Positions 32,555 through 41,858 of a stretch of 64,000 nucleotides of DNA are shown in pieces. Position 1 is the stretch's first letter, and each line of letters begins with the position of its first letter. Below the pieces are notes generated by a model. The model ran no database searches. It saw only the letters and a list, made by a program, of their open reading frames with translations, and was not told the DNA's origin. The stretch lies in contig CP121321.1 in NCBI GenBank assembly GCA_043585095.1, positions 62,001-126,000 on the forward strand, written 5' to 3'. A program made the position numbers and the translations under genes. This DNA is from JANQIO01 sp043585095. GTDB taxonomy: Bacteria > Pseudomonadota > Gammaproteobacteria > Pseudomonadales > Halieaceae.

Positions 32555-33991
32555 ATGTCAGACGTCCAAAGAATTAACGATATCCACGAGCCGGAAACGA
32601 TGGCTCGGGAGGAAATGGAGGAGCTGATTGCGCGATCGCGTGCCGCACAGGCGCAGATTGCGAACTATACGCAGGCACAGGTCGACGATCTGATCCGCGC
32701 TGCCGTCTATGCTGTGGCACGTGAAGACCGAGCTGAAGAGATCGCACAGTTCACCGTAGATGAGACGCGCCTTGGTAACTACACCGGTAAATACCTGAAG
32801 ATTCACCGTAAAACGCGTGCCACGCTGATGGACATTATCAACGATAAATCGGTGGGCGTTATCGAAGAGCTGCCAGAGCGCAATATTGTCAAAATTGCCA
32901 AACCTGTCGGGGTTATCGGTGCTTTGTCACCCTCCACTAATCCCGAAGCAACGCCGGTTATCAAGGCGATCTCGGCCCTCAAGGGCCGCAATTCGATTAT
33001 TGTTGCACCACACCCTCGCGCCAAGCTAACCAACAAGAAAATCTGTGACTACATGCGCGACGCGTTGCAGCGAATGGGCGCGCCGGCTGATCTTATTATC
33101 GGTATCGATACGCCCTCGTTAGAGCTCACCAACGAGCTGATGCGCCAATGTGATCGCGTTCTGGCAACCGGCGGCGGGCCAATGGTCCGAGCTGCGTATT
33201 CATCGGGAACGCCCGCACTGGGCGTAGGCGTAGGTAACGCGGTAATCGCGGTAGACGACTCTGCGGACCTCGATGAGGCGGCAGAGAAAATCCGTATCTC
33301 TAAAACACTGGATCTGGCGGCATCTTGTTCCTCAGACAATTCGGTGCTGCTGTTCGACAGCATCTACGACGAGATGCTGGCCAAGCTGGAGCGTGAAGGC
33401 GGCTACCTCCTGAGCGAAAAGGAGAAAGCGCAGCTGCAAAAGACGATCTGGAAAGACGGGCATCTTAACGTCGACGTCGTTGCGCAGCCCGCCCACAAGA
33501 TTGCCGGCATGGCGGGCATAGAGCTACCAGAGGGCAAGCAGTTCTTGATCGTGCCGGAAACGGGAGCGGGTCCGGAGCATCCTTTTTCCGGCGAAAAGCT
33601 TACCGTCACGATGGCGCTTTACCGCGTGGCCGATATCGATGAGGCCATTGCGACTACCAACGCCATTCAGGCATACCAGGGCCAGGGACATTCCTGCGGC
33701 ATCTACAGTTACAACGATGCGAACATCCTGCAGTTTGCCAGCGAAACGCGCACCTCGCGGGTGATGGTGAACCAGCCACAGTCTGCCTCCAATAGCGGCA
33801 ATCTGTGGAACGGAATGCGTCAAACCTTTTCCCTTGGCTGCGGTTCCTGGGGCGGCAACGGCACCAACAACAACATCACATGGCGTGACCTGATCAACGA
33901 AACCTGGGTATCTCGGCCCCTGGCCGTCAGCAAGGCGATCCCCGGCGACGAAGAGCTGTTCGGCGCCGAAGTGATGGCGCGTTTCGAGTAA
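32555..33991 (+). CDS. CoA-acylating aldehyde dehydrogenase (AdhE N-domain/SauS-EutE type)
   Basis: A 478-residue enzyme converting an aldehyde plus CoA and NAD(P) to an acyl-CoA. It is collinear with the aldehyde domain of AdhE: P-V-G-V-I-G-A-L-S-P-S-T-N-P near residue 118, the catalytic cysteine in LAASCSSDNSVL, KLTVTMALYR, and LGCGSWGGNGTNNN near the C-terminus. It heads the operon, 6 bp before the acyl-CoA dehydrogenase gene. Context suggests isobutyraldehyde or methylmalonate semialdehyde as substrate; sulfoacetaldehyde enzymes (SauS) share the family. Confidence 0.88.
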   Translation: MSDVQRINDIHEPETMAREEMEELIARSRAAQAQIANYTQAQVDDLIRAAVYAVAREDRAEEIAQFTVDETRLGNYTGKYLKIHRKTRATLMDIINDKSVGVIEELPERNIVKIAKPVGVIGALSPSTNPEATPVIKAISALKGRNSIIVAPHPRAKLTNKKICDYMRDALQRMGAPADLIIGIDTPSLELTNELMRQCDRVLATGGGPMVRAAYSSGTPALGVGVGNAVIAVDDSADLDEAAEKIRISKTLDLAASCSSDNSVLLFDSIYDEMLAKLEREGGYLLSEKEKAQLQKTIWKDGHLNVDVVAQPAHKIAGMAGIELPEGKQFLIVPETGAGPEHPFSGEKLTVTMALYRVADIDEAIATTNAIQAYQGQGHSCGIYSYNDANILQFASETRTSRVMVNQPQSASNSGNLWNGMRQTFSLGCGSWGGNGTNNNITWRDLINETWVSRPLAVSKAIPGDEELFGAEVMARFE

Positions 33992-33997
33992 GCCGCT

Positions 33998-35158
33998 ATG
34001 GATTTTGCGCTGACCGATGATCAGCAGGCGTTTGTTGAAAGCGCCAGAGCATTTTCTAAAGGGGTATTGGCGGCGGGCGCTGCCGAGTGGGACGAGCAGT
34101 CTCACTTCCCCAAGGCCGCACTAGCGCAAGCCGGCGAGTTAGGCTTTATGGGCATGTACACGCCGGAGTCAGCCGGTGGTCTGGGCCTCAGCCGACTGGA
34201 CGCCAGCCTGATCGTAGAAGAACTCAGCAAAGGCTGCACCACGACGGCAGCGTTTCTTACCATCCACAACATGGCGACCAACATGATAGGTCGCTACTGC
34301 AGCCAATCTGTCGTTGATGCCTGGTGTCCTGAATTGATTGCGGGGACGAAGCTGGCGTCTTATTGCCTTACTGAGCCCGGCGCAGGCTCTGACGCGGGCA
34401 GCCTGCGCACCACCGCAGTGGTTGAAGGTGACGAGTACGTGGTGAATGGCAGTAAGGCGTTCATCAGCGGCGCCGGCGAAACCGATCTATTGGTGGTGAT
34501 GTTGCGCACCGGTGGCGCCGGGCCCAAAGGCATTTCCGCACTGATGGTGCCCGCCGATGCCGAAGGCATTCAATACGGCAAGAACGAAGATAAGATGGGC
34601 TGGAAGGCGCAGCCAACCCGCACCGTAACGTTTGACAACGTGCGGGTGCCGGTTGCCAACCGCCTTGGGCAGGAAGGCCAGGGTTTTGCCATTGCGATGG
34701 AAGGCCTTGACGGTGGTCGCATCAATATTGCCACCTGCAGTGTGGGCACCGCACAACAAGCACTGGAAGAAGCCGTTGCCTATGTAAAAGAGCGCAAGCA
34801 GTTCGATACGGCCATTGCCGACTTTCAGGCAACGCAGTTCAGCCTGGCAGATATGGCCACCGAGTTGGTTGCCGCCAGACAAATGATTCGGCTTGCCGCC
34901 CACAAGCTTGATACCGGCGATAGTCAGGCGACTACCTATTGCGCCATGGCCAAGCGGTTTGCCACCGACGCAGGCTTTAAGGTTTGTAACGACGCGCTGC
35001 AGCTCTTTGGCGGCTATGGCTACGTCAGGGAATACCCGATGGAGCGGCATGTGCGCGATACCCGGGTGCATCAAATCCTTGAGGGCACCAACGAAATCAT
35101 GCGCGTCATCATTTCACGTCGCCTGCTAATGGAAGGTGCACTGGAGGTCATTCAATGA
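33998..35158 (+). CDS. Acyl-CoA dehydrogenase, probably isobutyryl-CoA dehydrogenase
   Basis: A 386-residue FAD enzyme introducing the alpha-beta double bond. CLTEPGAGSDAGSLRTTA (FAD/substrate block), FGGYGYVREYPMERHVRD and the catalytic-base segment HQILEGTNEIMRVI are all present. The order of neighbours (enoyl-CoA hydratase, 3-hydroxyisobutyryl-CoA hydrolase, 3-hydroxyisobutyrate dehydrogenase) points to the isobutyryl-CoA to methacrylyl-CoA step of valine breakdown. Its stop overlaps the next ATG (ATGA). Confidence 0.92.
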   Translation: MDFALTDDQQAFVESARAFSKGVLAAGAAEWDEQSHFPKAALAQAGELGFMGMYTPESAGGLGLSRLDASLIVEELSKGCTTTAAFLTIHNMATNMIGRYCSQSVVDAWCPELIAGTKLASYCLTEPGAGSDAGSLRTTAVVEGDEYVVNGSKAFISGAGETDLLVVMLRTGGAGPKGISALMVPADAEGIQYGKNEDKMGWKAQPTRTVTFDNVRVPVANRLGQEGQGFAIAMEGLDGGRINIATCSVGTAQQALEEAVAYVKERKQFDTAIADFQATQFSLADMATELVAARQMIRLAAHKLDTGDSQATTYCAMAKRFATDAGFKVCNDALQLFGGYGYVREYPMERHVRDTRVHQILEGTNEIMRVIISRRLLMEGALEVIQ

Positions 35159-35943
35159 GCCTGAGCACGTCTGACAAGTTAAAAGTTGAGGTGATAGGCC
35201 ATACCGCGGTTATCACCATTGATAATCCTGCTGCGAACACCTGGGATACCGAGAGCCTGCCAGCGCTGAAGGCGCTGATCGAAACACTCAACGGCGAGCG
35301 CGACATCTGGGCGCTGGTGCTGACGGGTGCGGGAGAAAAGTTTTTCTCTGCTGGCGCTGATCTCAAGCTATTCGCTGATGGCGACCCGGACACCGCGCGC
35401 GATATGGCGCAGTTCTTTGGGGAAGGCTTTGAGTGTTTGGCTGACTTTCGCGGCGTCAGCATTGCGGCTATCAATGGCTTTGCGATGGGCGGCGGCCTCG
35501 AGGTTGCTCTTGCCTGCGATATTCGTATCGCAGAAGAGCATGCCAAACTGGCGCTGCCGGAGGCGAAAGTCGGTCTGTTGCCCTGCGCAGGTGGGACCCA
35601 GCGGTTGGCGTGGTTAGTCGGCGAAGGCTGGGCCAAGAAAATGATTCTTTGCGGCGAGCGCGTGGACGCCGCGACTGCCGAGCGCATCGGCCTGGTCGAG
35701 GAAACTGTCCCCTCCGGCGAGGGGCTGACGCGCGCACTGGCGCTGGCCGAACAGGCCGGCCAGCAGAGCCCAACTAGCGTGGCCTTCTGTAAGGAGCTGA
35801 TTCATCAGGCACGTGATAGCGCCATTGATGCGGCGTTACCTTACGAACGCGAGAAATTTGTGGAGCTGTTCAGTACTGAGGACCAGCGAGAGGGCGTGAA
35901 CGCATTTCTGGAAAAGCGCTCGCCCGAGTGGAAAAACGCCTGA
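35155..35943 (+). CDS. Enoyl-CoA hydratase (methacrylyl-CoA hydratase role likely)
   Basis: A 262-residue crotonase. The oxyanion holes are in A-G-A-D-L-K and N-G-F-A-M-G-G-G-L-E; both catalytic-glutamate positions of hydratases are acidic (E in GGLEVALACD, E in LPEAKVGLLPC). In this operon it should hydrate methacrylyl-CoA to 3-hydroxyisobutyryl-CoA. Translationally coupled on both sides: ATGA with the previous gene, TGATG with the next. Confidence 0.9.
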   Translation: MSLSTSDKLKVEVIGHTAVITIDNPAANTWDTESLPALKALIETLNGERDIWALVLTGAGEKFFSAGADLKLFADGDPDTARDMAQFFGEGFECLADFRGVSIAAINGFAMGGGLEVALACDIRIAEEHAKLALPEAKVGLLPCAGGTQRLAWLVGEGWAKKMILCGERVDAATAERIGLVEETVPSGEGLTRALALAEQAGQQSPTSVAFCKELIHQARDSAIDAALPYEREKFVELFSTEDQREGVNAFLEKRSPEWKNA

Positions 35944-37046
35944 TGAATAGCCCCATCAATGTCGAGCTGATTCCTGCGGCGGTTGGAAACATCGGGTGTA
36001 TAACGCTGAACGTCGAGTCGACGCTGAACTCCCTGACTCTGGAAATGGTCGATCTTCTGCAGGCACAGCTCGACGCCTGGTCCGCAGACGACAGTGTCGC
36101 GCTGGTGTTCATAGACGGTGCCGGTGAAAAGGCGTTCTGCGCGGGGGGCGATGTGCAGGCACTGCATGCCTCGGCGGTGGCGACACCCGGCGGCCCCTGT
36201 GATTACGCGGAAGCTTTTTTCAGTCGCGAATACCGTATGAACTACACGCTGCATACCTACCCCAAGCCATTGGTGTGCTGGGGGCACGGTATTGTCATGG
36301 GCGGTGGCCTGGGGGTGATGGCCGGATGCTCCCATCGTGTGGTGACCGAGAAGACCCGTATCGCCATGCCGGAGGTGACGATAGCCTTGTTTCCAGATGT
36401 GGGCGGCAGCTGGTTCTTGAACCACATGCCAGGCCGCGCGGGTGAGTTTCTGGCACTGACCGGGGCCAGCATCAACGCCGCCGATGCGATCTACACGGGA
36501 ATTGCGGATCGCTTTATCAGCAGTGATGAAAAGGGCGCCGTTTTCAGTGCGCTCGCTGCGCAGTCATACTCCGCTACAAATGGACATAGCCTGGTGCGAC
36601 ACACCCTGCGGGATTTCTCTGAGCGCTGTATTGGCAGCTTGCCGGCGGGCCAGGTTGAGCCCCATATGGCCTCTATCTCGGCGCTCTGCGACGGCGATGA
36701 CGTGCATGCCATCATCGACAATATCGTGGGACTGGATAGCGAAGACTCCTGGCTACAGCGCGCTCGCGATAGCCTTGATCACGGCAGCAAGCTAGCGGCT
36801 TTGTGGATTCACCGGCAGCTGCAGGAAACCCGACATGCGTCCCTGCGGGAAGTGTTCCAGGCGGAAATCCAACTGGTGACCAATATCGTGCGCCACCCGG
36901 AATTCGCCGAAGGGGTGCGCGCGTTGCTAATTGATAAAGACCGCAGTCCGCAGTGGGCTTATGGCAAGTCCCGCGACGTGCCGGCGGCGGTAATTGATAG
37001 TTTCTTCGCCGCCCCGTGGCCACAGAATCCGCTGGCTGATTTATAA
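35943..37046 (+). CDS. 3-hydroxyisobutyryl-CoA hydrolase
   Basis: A 367-residue crotonase-fold thioesterase of the HIBCH type. F-C-A-G-G-D-V-Q-A-L-H and W-G-H-G-I-V-M-G-G-G-L-G-V form the oxyanion pocket, and MPEVTIALFPDVGGSWFL is the HIBCH signature. The extra C-terminal about 100 residues separate it from plain hydratases. The ATG at 35943 shares a base with the previous stop (TGATG). It releases free 3-hydroxyisobutyrate for the next enzyme. Confidence 0.92.
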   Translation: MNSPINVELIPAAVGNIGCITLNVESTLNSLTLEMVDLLQAQLDAWSADDSVALVFIDGAGEKAFCAGGDVQALHASAVATPGGPCDYAEAFFSREYRMNYTLHTYPKPLVCWGHGIVMGGGLGVMAGCSHRVVTEKTRIAMPEVTIALFPDVGGSWFLNHMPGRAGEFLALTGASINAADAIYTGIADRFISSDEKGAVFSALAAQSYSATNGHSLVRHTLRDFSERCIGSLPAGQVEPHMASISALCDGDDVHAIIDNIVGLDSEDSWLQRARDSLDHGSKLAALWIHRQLQETRHASLREVFQAEIQLVTNIVRHPEFAEGVRALLIDKDRSPQWAYGKSRDVPAAVIDSFFAAPWPQNPLADL

Positions 37047-37111
37047 ACGGCAACTCGACGTTACCGCCACTGCATTGTGGCGGCGTAAACGCTTTGCGTA
37101 GGAGAACATCC

Positions 37112-38038
37112 ATGGCAACTACAGCATTTATTGGCTTGGGCAATATGGGTGGCCCGATGGCGTTGAATTTGATTGAGGCGGGCCATCAGGTCACCGTTTT
37201 CGATCTAATGCCCGCCGCCTGCGCTGAGCTGGAAGCCGCCGGGGCACATGTTGCCGAGAGCGCCACCGCAGCCTGCGCCGGCGCCGAATACGTTATCTCC
37301 ATGCTGCCGGCCGGCAAGCACGTGCGTGCAACGTACTTAGGTGGTCAAGCCGGTGCTGCTGCAGATGGCAGCGAAGCCGAGAGCCACGGACTGCTATCGA
37401 TGCTCGATTCGACTACCACCGTATTGGACTGCAGCACCATTGATGCCGGGACCGCCAGAGAAGTGGGGGAGGCGGCCGCCGCGCTGGGTATCGGTTTTAT
37501 GGACTGCCCGGTTTCCGGTGGCGTTGCCGCAGCAGCGGCGGGCACCCTGGCTTTTATGTGCGGTGGTGAGGCCGAAACATTTATCAAGGCGGAACGCATT
37601 CTCGCGGACATGGGTAAAAACATTTTCCATGCTGGCCCCGCCGGTGCCGGGCAGGTTGCCAAAGGCTGTAACAACATGCTGTTGGCGATTCATATGATCG
37701 GCACGTCGGAAGCATTGGAAATGGGTGTGCGACACGGGCTCGATCCCAAAGTGCTTTCGGAAATTATGTTGGCAAGCTCCGGGCGCAACTGGTCGCTGGA
37801 AGTCTACAACCCCTACCCGGAGGTTATGGATTCAGCGCCGGCCAGCAATGAATACAAGCCGGGTTTCATGGTCGACCTGATGGTGAAAGATCTGGGGCTC
37901 GCAATGGATATCGCAGACAGCGCCGCCTTCGATAACCCCATGGGCAAGCTGGCCCGCGAGCTGTACGCGGCGCATCAGCAAGCAGGCAACGGTAAGCTCG
38001 ATTTTTCCAGCATTCTGCAGCAACTGCGTGACGCATGA
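37112..38038 (+). CDS. mmsB: 3-hydroxyisobutyrate dehydrogenase
   Basis: A 308-residue NAD-dependent beta-hydroxyacid dehydrogenase. FIGLGNMGGPMALNL is the N-terminal dinucleotide motif, DCPVSGGVAAA the substrate block, and the catalytic lysine lies in GAGQVAKGCNN. AGGAG at 37100-37104 precedes the ATG. It oxidises 3-hydroxyisobutyrate to methylmalonate semialdehyde, which mmsA would normally take to propionyl-CoA; no mmsA is next to it. Its stop overlaps the start of the alpha/beta hydrolase gene. Confidence 0.92.
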   Translation: MATTAFIGLGNMGGPMALNLIEAGHQVTVFDLMPAACAELEAAGAHVAESATAACAGAEYVISMLPAGKHVRATYLGGQAGAAADGSEAESHGLLSMLDSTTTVLDCSTIDAGTAREVGEAAAALGIGFMDCPVSGGVAAAAAGTLAFMCGGEAETFIKAERILADMGKNIFHAGPAGAGQVAKGCNNMLLAIHMIGTSEALEMGVRHGLDPKVLSEIMLASSGRNWSLEVYNPYPEVMDSAPASNEYKPGFMVDLMVKDLGLAMDIADSAAFDNPMGKLARELYAAHQQAGNGKLDFSSILQQLRDA

Positions 38039-38964
38039 CACAAGCTGCACCCTCGGACGCGCCTGCTGCGCGTATCGATGCCTTATCAGCCAGCGCGGAG
38101 CTTTTTCACAGTACCTGTGGCAGCGGTAAGCTGGTTTGGCAGCGCTGGAGCACGCCCGACGCAGGCCCGCCTTTGTTGTTACTCCACGGTGGCTTCGGGT
38201 CCTGGAACCACTGGTTTGCGAACATCGACGCACTGCGCCAGCGACGTGAACTCTGGACGTTGGACATGCCCGGTCTGGGCGCGTCGGCGGATGTGTTTCG
38301 AAAGGCGCGGGCCGAGCATCTGGCAGCCATTATCGCTCCAGGTTTGAAAACGCATCTGCAGGGTCGGGCGTTGGACATTGCCGGTTTTAGTTTTGGCGCC
38401 ATGGTGGCCGTGCACTTGGCTACAGCCTTCGATTGCCGTCGTTTGTTCGCAATTGGCGCCGCCGGCTGCGGGACGTTGCACGTGCAAGTGCCGCTGGAAG
38501 CGCCACCACGCTCCGCCTCGCCATCACCTCATGCTGCTCACGGACCTGTTACGCCAGAAGCCGAGCAGGTTCATCGCCGAAATCTGCGCAACCTGATGTT
38601 TAGCCCTCATTCTGAAATTGACTCTCTGGCCGTACAACTGCAGGCCGATAATCTCGCCAGAGCGCGCTTCAATAGCCGCCCCCTGTCGTTGACGAAGGGA
38701 TTTCTGGATGCGTTACCCGCGCTGGATGCCGAACTGATTGGTATCTGGGGCTCAGAAGATGCCACCGCGGGTGGTACAGCGGGGATCGAAAAACGCAGAC
38801 AGTTATTTGTACAGGCGCAGCCGTCATCGCGCTTCCATGTTCTGGAAGATGTTGGCCATTGGGCCATGTACGAGGCGCCCGAGCGTGTAAATAAACTGTT
38901 GCTAGAAGAGCGCCAGGTGAATGTCAGTAGAGGACCACGCACACTGGGTGACCCGCTCAACTAG
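38035..38964 (+). CDS. Alpha/beta hydrolase
   Basis: A 309-residue alpha/beta hydrolase. LLLHGGFGSWNHW carries the oxyanion H-G-G-F, the nucleophile elbow is GFSFGA with serine at the expected position, and DVGHWAMYEAPE supplies the C-terminal histidine. The start overlaps the mmsB stop by 4 bp, so it is the last gene of the operon. It may act as a thioesterase or esterase that releases or repairs CoA or lactone intermediates. The gene converges on an MFS gene, 17 bp away. Confidence 0.82.
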   Translation: MTQAAPSDAPAARIDALSASAELFHSTCGSGKLVWQRWSTPDAGPPLLLLHGGFGSWNHWFANIDALRQRRELWTLDMPGLGASADVFRKARAEHLAAIIAPGLKTHLQGRALDIAGFSFGAMVAVHLATAFDCRRLFAIGAAGCGTLHVQVPLEAPPRSASPSPHAAHGPVTPEAEQVHRRNLRNLMFSPHSEIDSLAVQLQADNLARARFNSRPLSLTKGFLDALPALDAELIGIWGSEDATAGGTAGIEKRRQLFVQAQPSSRFHVLEDVGHWAMYEAPERVNKLLLEERQVNVSRGPRTLGDPLN

Positions 38965-38981
38965 CACCGCGAAATTAGCTG

Positions 38982-40211
38982 TTACTGGGGGTTCTCTGGC
39001 AGACGCACGGGTATCAACAAAACAGCAGCCAGCAAGGCTATACCGATAAATAGCTGTAAAGCCGTTACGTAATTACCATCCATGTCGTACAGACGACCAA
39101 TCAATATATACGCCGGCATAATCAACAGCGTAATGATGGGGCCCATGACGCCCATCGCGCGGCCATAGCTGTTGACCCCGAACACCTGCGCCATCACGGC
39201 GTTCCAAACAGGCAATAGGCCGCCGGTCGCAAAGCCCATGCACATCGCTGCGATCAACAGCACGGTATAGGACGGCTCCTGTGCCATGATCGCGAAGGCA
39301 ATCGCGACCAATCCCTGTGCGGCCCACAGCCCCCACTTCAGGCTGAAGCGGTCGGCGCCAAAGCCAAAAATCAGCTTGCCAATCAAGCCGGTAATCGCCA
39401 ACAACATAATCAGACTACTCGCCTGTGCTTCGGTGGCACCGATGCCCATGGCGTAAGGTGATAAGTTCGACAGTATTGATGAAAAGGTTGCGATCAGCAG
39501 GCCGACGCTCAGTCCGATCAACCAGAACTCGCGCTGCATGACAATTTCTTTCATGCCCTGACCGGGATCCTGTTGGGCCGATGCCGCAGTGGGGTCACTG
39601 GCATCTGTCTCCGGTTCCGGGTCGCCGTCGGGCTGCAGGCCCAATTCATGGGGTCGCCCGCGAACGTTAAACCAGACCCACGGCACCAGCGCGATGGCAA
39701 TGATCGCCAGATTCTCCATTGCACTGCGCCAGCCCAGAGAGGTAATCCATACGGCCGTTATGGCGGGCATAAAGATGCCGCCTACGGAGGTGCCAATCGT
39801 GGTGATGCCCAGGGCGCGGCCACGATTGCGAACGAACCAGCGCGATACTGCAGCGCTGCCCGCCATGGTGCCGACACTGGCGTTACCGATACTGAAGGTA
39901 AGAGCAAAGATGATGTTGAACGCGAGTATGCTGGTGGCACGCGACATGCCAAAGAACCCCAGCGCGAGCAGTACCGCGCCTAGCGTCATGATCATGCGTA
40001 TAGGAAGCTTGTCGATCAGTACGCCCATAAACGGACTCATGACCAGCCCCATCAGCGTGCCGAGAGTCAGGCTGTACATCACCTGTTCCAGACCCACATC
40101 AAACTCGGTTCGCAGAGGCCCCACGAACAGGGTGAAGGTATAGGTGAAAAACCCGGTCACCACCATCATGGCGACAAAACTGCCCGCGACCACGCGCCAA
40201 CCAAAAAACAT
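38982..40211 (-). CDS. MFS transporter, monocarboxylate/OFA-like
   Basis: A 409-residue 12-helix carrier. The N-terminal F-F-G-W-R-V-V-A-G-S-F and G-V-L-I-D-K-L-P-I-R between helices 2 and 3 are typical of the oxalate/formate and monocarboxylate branch. A cytosolic acidic loop (D-G-D-P-E-P-E-T-D-A) splits the two halves. Its end faces the valine-type operon, so a branched short-chain acid is a plausible but unproven cargo. Confidence 0.85.
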   Translation of the reverse strand: MFFGWRVVAGSFVAMMVVTGFFTYTFTLFVGPLRTEFDVGLEQVMYSLTLGTLMGLVMSPFMGVLIDKLPIRMIMTLGAVLLALGFFGMSRATSILAFNIIFALTFSIGNASVGTMAGSAAVSRWFVRNRGRALGITTIGTSVGGIFMPAITAVWITSLGWRSAMENLAIIAIALVPWVWFNVRGRPHELGLQPDGDPEPETDASDPTAASAQQDPGQGMKEIVMQREFWLIGLSVGLLIATFSSILSNLSPYAMGIGATEAQASSLIMLLAITGLIGKLIFGFGADRFSLKWGLWAAQGLVAIAFAIMAQEPSYTVLLIAAMCMGFATGGLLPVWNAVMAQVFGVNSYGRAMGVMGPIITLLIMPAYILIGRLYDMDGNYVTALQLFIGIALLAAVLLIPVRLPENPQ

Positions 40212-40254
40212 GCGGCTACTCCTGTTAGGGGGCGTCAGTGTAATACAGAGCGAG

Positions 40255-40290
40255 AAAAAGGCTGCGCCGGAATGCTAAACCGACCGGCGC
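40255..40290 (-). terminator. Intrinsic terminator of the feoAB-phospholipase run
   Basis: On the minus strand GCGCCGG (40290-40284) and CCGGCGC (40270-40264) form a perfect 7-bp G/C stem, followed by AGCC and five Ts (40259-40255). It lies 16 bp past the stop of the phospholipase-D-type gene and before the MFS start. Confidence 0.8.
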
Positions 40291-40305
40291 TGACTGCGGT
40301 ACGAT

Positions 40306-41838
40306 TCAGAGCTGCCCTTCAATAGGTAGTAAGCGGTACAGGTTTGCCTGAAAGCGCCGCCACAGGGACGCGCCCGGCTCGCCCTTTTGGGTGTCTGTGC
40401 CGTCGTTGGCCTCGTAGTGCCAGCGCAAACGGTTGTTCTCATTGATTTCAAGGCGCCAGGCCAGAGCGGCGAGCTCAACATTGATGTTGTCCAGTAGCCG
40501 CTGGCTCATGTTTGAAGACTCAATGAACAGCACCAACTCGGTGTTGAGCTCAATGGAGCGCGGGTCGAGGTTGAGCGAGCCCAACACCAGCAGTTCGCCG
40601 TCGACCTCCAGTGCCTTGGTGTGCAGCGTGAGTCGCTCCGTGCTGGCGTCTTCCTCCCAGCCGGGTTGACGATCGGCGCGTAGCTCATACAGATCTATAC
40701 CGCCGCGCAGCAATTCGCGGCGGTATTTGCGGTAATGCGCATGCACGGGAACGTGATTGGTCGATGCCAGCGAGTTGGTGATGACCCGCACACGAACGCC
40801 GTTCTGCGCAAGTTTGATAAGCTCGACGCGCGTAGTGGGCCCCGGCAAAAAGTAGGGGGTAATAATGGTAACTTCTCGCTTGGCCTCCAGCACCGCATCA
40901 GACAGCGCCAGCGCAGCAGTCTGAAATTCGCGTTCGCCTCTGGAATTGGTGAGCTTGTCCGGCAGATCGGACACAACCCTGGCCCGGGCAGATTCCAACT
41001 GTCGCTCGCCGTTGATTAGTTCGCGCATAAGTTCGGTATCGACCGCGCGGCTGTAAGCACTGGGTCGTGCGCCGGCAACAATTTCTGCCATAGCCGTGCG
41101 CCAACTCTCCAGCTTTTCAGGCTCGGCTTTGCGCCCCATTGCTTCTACGGGCACGCTTAGCTCCGCGTTCCAAAAGAGGTCGAAGCTATCCGCTAATTCG
41201 TCTACAACCGGGCCCATGGACAGCACTTCAAAATCGTCAAAGTTACCGTCGTCTTTCAGCTCGAAATATTCCTCAGCGATATTTCGCCCGCCGACAATCG
41301 CCAGGGCACCGTCGACAATAAGACTTTTGTTATGCATGCGTCGGTTGGTGCGAGCGAAATCCCAGAGCATCCCCATAGAGCTGGGTATGCGTCGAGACAG
41401 CGGATTGAACAGGCGTACATTGATATTCGGGTGTGAGGCAATTGTGGTCAGGGTATGGTCGTCGCGGGGCGTGAAAACGTCGTCCACCAGCAGGCGCACT
41501 CGCACGCCACGATCTGCTGCCTGTAGCAGTTTTCCCAGAAACAACCTGCCCGCCTGATCGGGTTTCATCAAGAAGTATTGGGCGTCCACTGACTGTTCGG
41601 CATCATCAAGTAGCAGCAGCCTGGCGCCCAGACCGTCAAGTCCATCGGGCAGGGACACAAACCCCGTCTCGTCCGGGTGCCGCTCTTGCCATAGCGTGCG
41701 CAGCTGTCCCAGTTCGGTGTCAGTGCTTACCGGTGCCGCCATAGTGGCCTCGCGCGGATAGTCGAAAGGTACGCCGCTGCAGGCTGCCAGCGACAGCAGC
41801 AGTAGCGAGCAGCAGAGACGACTATAACTTGAATGCAT
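40306..41838 (-). CDS. Phospholipase D/cardiolipin-synthase-like lipoprotein
   Basis: A 510-residue PLD-superfamily protein with a lipoprotein signal (lipobox L-A-A-C, C20). Two HKD motifs are present: HNKSLIVDGALAIVGGRN and HTKALEVDGELLVLGSLN. I chose ATG 41838, which begins the signal sequence; the frame is open to 41997 but overlaps feoB. It resembles periplasmic ClsC/YmdC-type proteins that move phosphatidyl groups. It lies 20 bp after feoB and ends at a strong terminator, so it seems cotranscribed with the iron genes, an unusual pairing. Confidence 0.85.
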   Translation of the reverse strand: MHSSYSRLCCSLLLLSLAACSGVPFDYPREATMAAPVSTDTELGQLRTLWQERHPDETGFVSLPDGLDGLGARLLLLDDAEQSVDAQYFLMKPDQAGRLFLGKLLQAADRGVRVRLLVDDVFTPRDDHTLTTIASHPNINVRLFNPLSRRIPSSMGMLWDFARTNRRMHNKSLIVDGALAIVGGRNIAEEYFELKDDGNFDDFEVLSMGPVVDELADSFDLFWNAELSVPVEAMGRKAEPEKLESWRTAMAEIVAGARPSAYSRAVDTELMRELINGERQLESARARVVSDLPDKLTNSRGEREFQTAALALSDAVLEAKREVTIITPYFLPGPTTRVELIKLAQNGVRVRVITNSLASTNHVPVHAHYRKYRRELLRGGIDLYELRADRQPGWEEDASTERLTLHTKALEVDGELLVLGSLNLDPRSIELNTELVLFIESSNMSQRLLDNINVELAALAWRLEINENNRLRWHYEANDGTDTQKGEPGASLWRRFQANLYRLLPIEGQL

Positions 41839-41858
41839 GTTGGTTAGATTAACCAGAT

